The notes below the pieces were generated by a model. That model worked only from the letters and a program-made list of their open reading frames with translations. It searched no databases and was not told the DNA's origin. Source: Tetradesmus obliquus (taxonomy: Eukaryota; Chlorophyta; Chlorophyceae; Sphaeropleales; Scenedesmaceae). From it: 64,000 nt of DNA. Both the position numbers and the translations under genes were made by a program. Each line of letters starts with the position of its first letter. Within the stretch, counting starts at the first letter, position 1. Shown here one piece after another: positions 55,793-64,000 of the stretch. The stretch spans positions 2,099,501 to 2,163,500 of the forward strand of contig CP126204.1 of assembly GCA_030272155.1 (NCBI GenBank). Direction: 5' to 3'.

Positions 55793-57074
55793 ATGCCATT
55801 ATGAATGTTTCAGGGTTGGTGACCGGGCTGTACACATTTCACGTCCGATGCACAATGTGAGCGCCGCTGAAGAAGATGCGCTGGCACAATGAATGTGCAG
55901 CTCTTGAAATAAACGAAGCTGCAAAAGCACATGCATGTGTTGGCAGTACACGCAGGCAAGTGCAGCCATCATGCACAGTAGGGTGGTTTACAGCAGCTGC
56001 AGTATGGTGCTGGGCGGTTCAGCTTGAAAGTGTTCAACTGCAGGTAACAGCAATCACAGCGCTTTGGGCTTGCTTTAATACCAATACGAATACCAAAGTA
56101 TGGGACGGACCCACCTCAGGCACAAGCCCAGCGAGCCGATCTACCGCTCATGAGGGTTGGAAAGGTGCCCAGTTTAGAATTTGTCGCAGCTGTCACGGTT
56201 GGCAGGAGGTGCGTAGCCTGCTGAGGATTGCCGCCCCAGGGCCACATGACAAACATGTAGTTTGTTACATAGTTAGCAACAGGGCTCCACAAACAGTTTT
56301 GATAGTTTCACAAAATCATCTCCAAGTGCAGTTTATCAGCACAGCTGATGCCAGCAGCACACAGCCGCAACATGTCAAGGAAAAACTGTCTTGCCTGCAC
56401 GCATAGGTCTGGCACACAAGCCGCCTACTCCAACAGAGACGCACAACATGCACACCCACAAAGGCAGCTCCTCACCGTGACTGGAATCAGTCACGGTGAG
56501 AGCAACCAATTCGAAACACACACCATACAAAGCCAAGACGCTGTATATCATAGTGCCTATCTCGTTGCAAGCGCTGCCTGCAAGGCTGTGCGCCTGCCAA
56601 ACCTGGTGACAGTGTTGAGACTTGGTTTTCATTGCACCTAATGGAATCACACTGTTCCTTTCAAAAACAGCTACAGTGTGCAGCTGCTACACTTCTTAGA
56701 CCTGCCACACAGCCGCACAAGTTTATTACAGCACAGCCACGACAGCAAGTGCCGCTAGGTTGTAATTATCATGCCGTTGCGTCATATGCGCTGAAACTAG
56801 CAGCTTACAAACAGCAAGCGCACTGCACAGCAAGCCATTTTGCAGCCGCACATGTGCCGCTGTAAATATGCACTTGTAAACCCACCCTGTAAACCCACCA
56901 TGTGCAAATGCACCTGTAAACCCACCCAATGTTGCACTCAACTGTGCTGAGCAGCACAACCTACTCAACTGCGCTGAGCAGCACAACTTTCATCGGGTGA
57001 AAGGGACTGCTAAAAGTGCAATGAGGCTGTTGAAATGGCATATCACACAGCTTGTTGACACAACAGCAAGAGTC
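55793..57074. other. Convergent intergenic region
   Basis: No gene recognised. It contains a minus-strand TGTAA (56809-56805) suitable for the gene stopping at 57075, a short TGTAAACCCACC repeat at about 56873-56930, and a CTGAGCAGCACAAC repeat near 56945-56990. Confidence 0.5.
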
Positions 57075-60000
57075 CTATGCCAGCGCAATAACAGCCAGGG
57101 CAGCAGCACCAAGAGACAGCATCAAGCTGGCAAGCCCAGTGCCAGCAGTAGGTGTGTGTGCGCTGCTGGTTGCTGCTGCTGTGGCATTGTTGCTGATCAG
57201 TCCGGTGTCACCTGCAGCAAGACACGCAACAGCAGCAGCAGCAGCACGCACGTGATGGCTAGATCTTGACATGCATGAAGCGCCTGAACAAACAGGCAGC
57301 CGCCAGCTGCTGGTGACTTTCAACGCAGTGTGACAGATTCATGGTGGTGTACACGGCATGCAGTGTGGCCTCCTGCTGCAGGCACTTGCGTTTGACAAAC
57401 CTTGACAAACCAACCAGAGCTGTGAGATTGTTATTTTGAAAGTTGGGCAGCTGCAAGGCAATGCAGCAGCAGCTGGGCTCAAGCTGCCTCCTGCCATGTG
57501 AAGACCATGTCAGCATCGCCATCACTGTCTCCGTCAACAATGCAGCAATAGCAGCAACTCACCATCATAAGCCTTGTAATTGTCTGGCGTGGAGATCACA
57601 TCAGCTCCCAGGTTCAGCTCCTACACAGCAGGCAGGCAGGCAGACAGGCAGGCAGGCAGACAGGCAGGCAGGCAGGCAGGCAGGGAGACAGGCCGGCAGG
57701 CCGGCCATGTGGCTGTGGCTGTGGCTGCGTGTCTGTTGTAGACGGATTGCCTGCAGCCAAGCAGGTCCTGGCTTTTGCAGCTGCTGTGCAGTGTGTTGTA
57801 CTTGTAAACGGTAATACTACAGCGGCCAACAGCTACTGTGTTTTGCACAGCACAGCGTTGAGCACAGCTTGCATTCAGGTGTATTGCTCAACCATCTGAT
57901 GTCATTTGTGAGCCTTGTGCTCATCTTGTGGTAGCTCTTGCCATTTCTGAAATACAACATTATGATTTGACTGGTTGCAAACTACTTGACATTCAGTTCA
58001 AACGTACTACTGGTTGGAATCTGAAATAGTTGACCAGCCATCTCACATGGTGCCAGGACCCACATGTGACTACACCTTTCAGGAAGCAACCAGAGTCAGA
58101 GAGGACACAGGTCACCTAACCTCAACACAAGCTAACACTCTACACATCATGCTGCTGGCAGGTCACTGTACAGAGCTTGAGCGAGGGCCCACCTGAGGTG
58201 CCACCTCCGGACCATTGAGGATGTTCAACGTGTATGCTGCTGCGTTGCTGTAGAACCGCGCTGTGTTGTCGGGGTTTGCAAGGTTGCCCAGCACCGTTTT
58301 CTTCGCAGCATCAGAGTCAGAGTCAACCAAGAAGGTAGCCTGCATGTACAGCAGCAGGTATCCAGTGCAGCATGGTCAAGGGCGTTGCATGATGGCTGTA
58401 ACTCACTGCATGCTCTTCCGCAGTTGCGCGCATGATCCATTGGATCTTGCTTGCAAGCAGCAACATAGCTGCGGTAGCCATTCAACTGTCACAGTTGGCA
58501 GCAGCAGCAGCAGCAGCAACAGCAGCCGCTGCCGCCGCCGCTTCTGCAGCAGCCAGCACTAGCTGGAAAACATGCAGATACCCAACAAGTGCTAAAAGCA
58601 GCACACACCACGGCAGTGCCGCACCAGCGCGCACTGCTATGCAACGCCCTGCTGAAGCACTTCGAACAGCGGGTAACATTGCAGCAGCGCCCGCCCCCAC
58701 ATGCAGGCCGCCACCTAGGCACGTTACACATCGCTTGATGTTCTGCTTGACATTCTAGAGCCACCCATGCAGCTTTCTCATGCAATATTTTTACATGAAT
58801 GATCTATGAGCCATGCATATCTGCTACAATAACAGATGTCGCCTCTATCAAATCTCAGCTTTGAATCCGTGCCTGCTCACCGTGTTTAAGTCTGACTCTG
58901 TGAGGTTGTACCAATAGACCTGCTTGGTGGACACGCCCAGAGCATCAGCTAAGGACTGGATGAAAGGGATCTGGTTGGTCTTGATGACATCAATGGGGCT
59001 GTCAGTCACCACGTCAACCTGCAACATGACGATAACGTTGTTAGTACATGTATGCCTGTTTGCATCTAAGCAGGTATCAAAGACTGGATGAAAGGGATCT
59101 GGTTGGTCTTGATGACGTCAATGGGGCTGTCATTCACCACTTCAACCTGCACAACAGAGTGCGACATGTTGAGCATGTGTACATGCATGAATAAAAGGCA
59201 TGGGATCGTGTTGGTCTTGATGATATCAATTGGGCTGTCAGTCACCACATTGACCTGCAGTGCAATGTGCATATTTGCTCTTAGCAGCACAGGAGCGCTG
59301 GTCATCAGAAGCATGTGCCCGCACACCATTGTATGGCGTGCACTGAGGCATGCTGTCATTGTTGTTGCTAGTAGCAGCAGCAGCAGCAGCAGCGGCAGCA
59401 GCAGCAAGAACACAAATCCCAATTCAGGCTGCAGTTGCCCAAAAGCAGCACACTCACCAGGACCTGGTTTTCGTTGTTCCTCTTGCCAGCAGGCCAAACA
59501 GGATCGAACTCTGTGAGGGGCACTGCCTTAGTAGCAGCTCTTTTGGCAGCACCAGCGTTGCCCTGCCCCACTGAAGTGCTGCCGCCAGATGTCACAACCG
59601 GCCCAGAAACATCCACTTTTGGAATGGAGGCTAGATCGACTTCAATGCTAGCTGCAGCAGCTTGAGCAGCGGCATTCTGGGCCTCAGTTTCGGCATCCTT
59701 TTCAGCAGGAGCAGGCTCGTCTCCTGGAGCAGCTGCAGCTGCTGAAGGCGCGGCTTTGCTGACGGTAGCTGCAGCAGTGCCGGCGGCGGCGGCTGCTGCA
59801 CTGCCGGCAGCAGGCTTGGGTGCAGTTGTGGCAGGGGTGGCGGGCGGTGTGGTTGCAGCAGCAGTGGTGTTGGGCTTGGTTGATGCGGGAGGCGAGGCTG
59901 TTGTGGTTTCTGCTGTGCTGGCAGCAGCAGCAGAGCCAATCTTGGGGATGCTCGCAAGGTCGATTGGGATGTCTGCTGCTCCTGCAGCTGGTGCGGGCGC

Positions 60001-60140
60001 GCCTGCAAACAGGGAGAGGGAGTGTGGAGATGCGTGTGTTGGTTTGGTTTACGCGAGTTTGGCGCGCCACGCAGGACAGAGCAGCATGGAAATGTGGAAT
60101 GGATGCTTTGGCCTGACATCATGATGATGATCATCAACAT

Positions 60141-60225
<85 letters not shown>

Positions 60226-60467
60226 AATTGATGCCGTAGCTGTTTGGTGCAGTGGTGGTGATCACAACATTTGGGCACAATTTGAAGATGCTGAGACAAG
60301 TGTCTCTGAGACAATGAAGCAGCAACGTGTAGATACAATGGTGAAGAAACGACCCCCGTCACTGGCAGGGTGTAACTGCCTGGTGTCACTCCAGACCGTT
60401 CCCACGCACCTGCCGCAATCACGGCCATTGCGCCGACCAGAGCCAAGATTGCAGCTAACTTCAACAT
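57075..60467 (-). CDS. Secreted protein with Ala/Thr/Pro-rich linker and possible GPI-anchor signal
   Basis: Six phase-consistent exons on the minus strand: 60467-60410, 60002-59458, 59018-58881, 58339-58193, 57620-57563 and 57211-57075, giving 360 residues. Residues 1-20 are a signal peptide (MLKLAAILALVGAMAVIAAG). The motif DLASIPK occurs twice, as IPIDLASIPKIG (about residue 30) and IEVDLASIPKVD (about residue 125), on either side of a low-complexity Ala/Thr/Pro linker like those in algal wall glycoproteins. A folded part follows (FDPVWPAGKR, VDVVTDSPIDVIKTNQIPFI, QVYWYNLTESDLNT, TVLGNLANPDNTARFYSNAA, NLGADVISTPDNYKAYD). The C-terminus is Ser/Thr/Ala then hydrophobic to the stop (GLASLMLSLGAAALAVIALA), like a GPI-anchor signal. 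I do not recognise the family. Intron 1 holds a CAG tract of 27 units, and intron 2 holds copies of exon 3. Confidence 0.75.
57622..57706. repeat. GGCA/GACA tetranucleotide repeat next to 3' splice site
   Basis: About twenty GGCA units with some GACA variants; in the sense (minus) direction it reads TGCC/TGTC and lies directly before the exon acceptor at 57621. Confidence 0.92.
59075..59258 (-). repeat. Two upstream copies of the start of exon 3 of the possible GPI protein
   Basis: The exon 3 start (coding VTDSPIDVIKTNQIPF, real copy 59018) recurs at about 59149-59078, nearly unchanged (NDSPIDVIKTNQIPFIQS), and at about 59258-59205 with more change. The period is about 110-130 bases. Confidence 0.9.
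60142..60222. repeat. Uninterrupted CAG/CTG repeat, 27 units
   Basis: Eighty-one bases of perfect CAG on the plus strand, CTG in the sense of the minus-strand gene, inside intron 1 about 140 bases before the acceptor of exon 2. It is the longest pure triplet tract in the window. Confidence 0.97.
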
Positions 60468-60828
60468 TCTGTAGCAATTGCAGGTGCAGTCGAAGCTTCA
60501 GTGCGATGCGCTGTCAGCCTCCGGATATGCTTGCTTTCGTCAAGCAGTACCTTGTTGTGAGCGCTGTGGAGCCATGTAAAAGCTTGATGACTTACAAATC
60601 ACTCAAAAAAAACTGTAAGGGCTGGCACAAGGGTCTTGGAGGCGCGATTTGGATTCGTGGAACGTGTCACTCGAGTTAGGAACGCAAGACGGACTGGCCA
60701 CAGCGGGTCCACGAACTACCACACATGCCCCTTAGGTGCGCTTTGATCCAACATATACATCAACTGGCTGCGGTTGTGACAGCAGCAGCCTATCTTGCAC
60801 CTAGCAGTGCGCACGCCACAAGCACACC
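60468..60828. promoter_or_regulatory. Divergent promoter region, possible GPI protein / SulP transporter
   Basis: 361 bases between opposite start codons. No TATA box was recognised. Confidence 0.5.
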
Positions 60829-62132
60829 ATGGGGTTCTTCAGCAGCATCCGTGCTAGAAGCGAGGATACTGCACTTGATAAAGATAAAACAGAAGCGTTC
60901 AAGCAACAGCATCGCCCCATTCAGACCAGGCAGCGACTTCCGATCAAGCTGCCCAATGCAAACGACGTTGGCAGCTCTGCAGGAGAGGAATGGCGCGCTG
61001 TAAAAGGCGCTGTGAAGTCATCCGGCAATGGGTGAGTAAAATCGGCTTTGTACCTGCTCAACCATTGCACAAACAAGTAGCCCGCCGGCGTACGAGCTCG
61101 GTGGCGTATTCGTGCATCACAGGCTGTCTGTGCTTTGACTCTTTGCAAAATCCAGCCTAAAACTGGCTCAGCTCTTTCATCCACAGAAATGGCGGCGCAG
61201 CGTGATGTTGCCTTGGCGAGCTTGCAGGCGCATGTGCGTGCCATCCTCGGTGCAACTGGGCTGACATACAGGCAGTGGTGTCAGCTGGGCATGGTACAAA
61301 CGTAGCATCTGCATTTTGCAACAAATCAACACAGCTTGCAAGCAGACAGCCATGCTGGCATAGCAACCTGCTGTATGTGGCAGGCACAGTAAGGCACAGC
61401 TGCCAGTGCTGCTGCTCTGGTTTGCTTGCATCCCAACTGCACAGCAGGGCCCCCACCTGCCAGCAGCAGCAGCTTCATACTGCTAGTAATTTTGAGCTCC
61501 AGAATTCGCCTTGATCACACAAGAAGGATGTTTGCAGGAAACTGTGTGGAATACTAGTACCCAACAAACTCTGTGCAGCCACACTAGCTGCACGCGCGCA
61601 GCAGCTGCCGGTGGGCCTGAAGCGGTGTTGCGCAGTATGTAACAGATATGACAGTTGAAACTGTATGTGCAGCGCACAGCGCCAAGCAGCAGAGCGCAAC
61701 AGCAGCGGCAGGGCACTGGGCACACCAGAACTGCAGTGCCTGATCAGCCAGCAAGGGAAGCCCAGAAGTATTACATTACACATGAAGACATGTTGCAGGC
61801 AGCAGCACCCACAGCAGCACTCTACAGCGCACGCAGCAGATCGGGTCGGGGCACTTCAGGGCAACGTGTTTTTAGCACTTTTCTTGCAGCACACTGTGCC
61901 ACTGCTAACAGCTCAATTTGATTTAGATTCGTCGTTGAAAGCTTGACATTCATATGTAGGCCACTTGTTCGCTACGTTTGTACCATGCCCAGCTGTGTCA
62001 ACCTCCCTTGAAACAAACTCAATGGCCTTCTATGTCTGCTGCTTATCTACCATCAGTGCACTCCTCGCATCATCCGCTGCCGGGTCCTGACACGTCACCT
62101 GCTGCTGTGTGCCGCTCACTGTGGGTGGCACC

Positions 62133-62167
<35 letters not shown>

Positions 62168-62868
62168 GCTGCAGCTGGAAGGCCAAGAAGTCGACCCTGA
62201 AGTGGCACCAGTGGCTGGCCGTGTTCTTCCCCTGCTTTGAGTGGATCATTGGATACGACTGGCGGCACAATCTGGCGTGGGACCTGCTGGCAGGCTGCAG
62301 CGTGGGCTTCATGGTGGTGAGCATGTGGTGGGCTTGTGGTGGGCTTGTGGCGGGCTCTGTGAAAAAGGCGGCTATGACTGGCTGCTTAACCTGGCGTGGG
62401 ACGTGCTGGCAGGCTGCAGCGTGGGCGTCATGGTGGTGAGCATGTGGTGGTGGGCTGTGGCTTCTAGGTGGTGGGCTGTGGCCTTGAGCATGCGGGCTGT
62501 GGTGGGCTGTGGGTGCCTGTGGCTTCATGGGCGTGGGCTGTGGTTTGGAGCATGCGGGCTGTGGTGGGCTGTGGGTGCCTGTGGCTTCATGGGCGTGGGC
62601 TGTGGTTTGGAGCATGCTGGCTGTGGTGGGCTGCTGCTCTGCTGTTGCTGCTGGTAGTAGTGCTGCTGCCACCAACCACGGCATTCCCCTTGCTGTGCAT
62701 GTGCCTCGTGGCACCAAGAGTCTCAGAGCGCTGACTGCTGCTGCTGCTGCTGCTGCTGTGTCTACACACCGCAGGTGCCCCAGGGCATGTCAAATGCCAC
62801 GCTGGCCGGTGTGCCCAGCGTGTTGGGCCTGTACGGCATCTTCGATTCATGCTGCCTGCCCCTGACTG

Positions 62869-62901
<33 letters not shown>

Positions 62902-63822
62902 TGTCTACACTCCGCAGGTGCCCCAGGGCATGTCGTACGCCACATTGGCCGGTGTGCCCAGCGTGTGGGGCCTGTACGGCGCCTTCATCCCCGTGCTCAT
63001 GTACAGCGTGTTTGGCTCCTCGCGCCAGCTGGCGGTGGGGCCGGTGGCCGTCACCTCGCTGCTGATTGGTAACGGGATCAAGAAGGTGGTGCCGGGTGAG
63101 TGTTGGGGTATGTTACAAGTTACAAGTCCTACGCGTCGGAGGCAGGCAAGCCTGCTTGAGCCTATGCTCTTCCGTGCGTAAATTAGAGAAGGACAAGGAC
63201 AGGCCTGGGCCTGAGAGCTCTATCGTAAGAACTCAATCCCATCCTACTACTGTGTTGGGGTATATTGTATAACGAAGTTTTGCGTTGGTGTTGGTGAGAA
63301 CAGCTGTGCGCAGAGCTGGTGCTTTGGTGGTTGAATTGATGTGAGTGGCTGCAGGCCTGTGTGCTGCTGCTTGTACAGCCCGGCAGAGTTCTGCTGCCAG
63401 CATGCTCAACAGCCTCTGCTTTCAGCTGCTGCAGGTGGAGCCTGTTGCAGACATAGAGATTACATGATTTTCATTATACATGTAAGCAGAGGACCAAAGC
63501 TGGCGTCAACATGTGTTTAGCAAGTGGTGATGCGGCATTGAACTGTACAGAACCTTATTGCGCCGTTGGAACAGTCAGAGCTTGCTGCACCGCTACCCTA
63601 CAGTGCTGCGCACTCCTGTCCTTGTCCTTCTCTAATTTACGCACGGAAGAGCATAGGCTCAAGCAGGCTTGCCTGCCTCCGACGCGTAGGACTTGTAACT
63701 TGTAACCTGCTGCGCACTGCTGCTGACGCACAGTCAGCTTCAAGTGCCATGCAAGTGGGGTGCTGCAGGTCGCACCTGTGACTTACCCACCAAGTTCTTG
63801 GACCTGCTTCTCCTGTTGCCGC

Positions 63823-63880
<58 letters not shown>

Positions 63881-63929
63881 CTCCCAGTTCATCACCGACC
63901 CAAACAACCTCGACAGCTTCCAGTTCACG
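60829..63929 (+). CDS. SulP-family sulfate/anion transporter, N-terminal part (continues beyond window)
   Basis: Four exons: 60829-61031, 62175-62316, 62918-63095 and 63880-63929, coding the first 190 residues. The start is in context ACCATGGGG. Residues 1-68 are a hydrophilic cytosolic N-terminus ([20 protein letters not shown]). [20 protein letters not shown] and [20 protein letters not shown] lead into the first membrane helix. [20 protein letters not shown] and [20 protein letters not shown] are the SulP signature, matching plant SULTR and animal SLC26 proteins. It is a plasma-membrane H+/sulfate cotransporter by family; substrate is inferred. The remaining helices and the STAS domain lie to the right of the window. 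Introns 2 and 3 contain copies of exon edges, and intron 3 (63096-63879) contains a 92-bp terminal inverted repeat structure. Confidence 0.87.
62368..62432 (+). repeat. Copy of the end of SulP exon 2
   Basis: GGCTATGACTGGCTGCTTAA..CTGGCGTGGGACGTGCTGGC..CATGGTGGTGAGCATGTGGT repeats the end of exon 2 and its donor (62251-62330), about 115 bases downstream. Confidence 0.9.
62486..62640 (+). repeat. 62-bp minisatellite in SulP intron 2
   Basis: Units beginning GAGCATGCGGGCTGTGGTGG start at 62486, 62548 and 62610; the last is partial. The unit contains GGGTGCCTGTGGCTTCATGG. G-rich sense strand. Confidence 0.92.
62768..62870 (+). repeat. Copy of the start of SulP exon 3
   Basis: CGCAG|GTGCCCCAGGGCATGTCA..GCCACGCTGGCCGGTGTGCC..GGGCCTGTACGGC repeats the acceptor and start of exon 3 (62918), 143 bases upstream. 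It reads [20 protein letters not shown], then drifts into a second CTG tract. Confidence 0.9.
63112..63706. mobile_element. 595-bp intronic element with perfect 92-bp terminal inverted repeats (MITE/foldback-like)
   Basis: Bases 63112-63203 and 63615-63706 are exact reverse complements over 92 bases, starting GTTACAAGTTACAAGTCCTA and ending ..AAGGACAAGGACAGG at the inner edge. The internal 411 bases have no coding capacity. No clear target-site duplication is visible next to the outer ends, so excision or insertion by a transposase is inferred only from the structure. The RNA of this SulP intron could form a very stable hairpin. Confidence 0.7.
63831..63876. repeat. CTG tract forming the 3' splice-site region of SulP exon 4
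   Basis: About fourteen CTG triplets in sense end three bases before the CCAG acceptor at 63876-63879. They occupy the place of the polypyrimidine tract. Confidence 0.92.
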
Positions 63930-64000
63930 GTGAGGCACTGCTGCTGCTCGACACACCTGCATTTGTGATGTCATTGGAACCGCACCACACTCAAGAGCTT

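Overview
This is a nuclear genome window from a chlorophyte green alga, most likely a member of the Chlorophyceae (Volvocales or Sphaeropleales). The evidence is: many short spliced genes; the algal polyadenylation signal TGTAA downstream of several stops; very abundant CAG/CTG triplet tracts and Ala/Gln/Ser-rich proteins; a gene content of Cys-rich secreted proteins, a CBM20 starch-binding protein, a SulP transporter and ciliary/microtubule genes (a TTLL9-type tubulin polyglutamylase and katanin p60). The exact species cannot be read from the sequence. Exon structures were built by hand from GT-AG sites, codon phase and similarity to known families; every internal junction given is phase-consistent.

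Layout. 1-1758 (+): 3' end of a coiled-coil gene. About 2.6-7.7 kb and 15.85-21.1 kb: two arms of a large inverted duplication, each holding one copy of an 881-residue Cys-rich secreted protein (copy A, 3478-7050 minus; copy B, 16793-20267 plus). Between the arms is a head-to-head pair: a membrane-anchored coiled-coil protein (8835-11676 minus) and a YaaW/UPF0174-like, probably plastid protein (11962-14912 plus). 21.1-25.1 kb is gene-poor. Then come CBM20 protein (25113-27586 minus) | SART1/Snu66 splicing factor (27987-33591 plus) | TTLL9 (34896 to about 38817 minus) | katanin p60 (39458-45194 plus) | SET-domain methyltransferase (46584-48989 minus) | a gene-free 2.2 kb | small secreted protein (51237-53150 minus) | alpha/beta-hydrolase-like protein (53526-55709 plus) | secreted, possibly GPI-anchored protein (57075-60467 minus) | 5' part of a SulP sulfate transporter (60829 to window end, plus).

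The strongest unexplained signal is genome-structural. From 28 kb to 63 kb almost every multi-exon gene carries degenerate or intact partial copies of its own exon edges ('exon echoes', acceptor plus exon start, or exon end plus donor) in the adjacent introns, often as tandem arrays of 100-130 bp units. Two of these copies (in SART1 and TTLL9) are phase-compatible, open and flanked by usable splice sites, so they may be newborn exons. A second pattern is that sense-strand CTG tracts sit just upstream of many 3' splice sites, while CAG/GCA in sense is used in exons for Gln/Ala runs. A third is that five successive gene pairs are divergent with short shared promoter regions; one of them couples a tubulin polyglutamylase to katanin, whose severing activity is known to respond to polyglutamylation.
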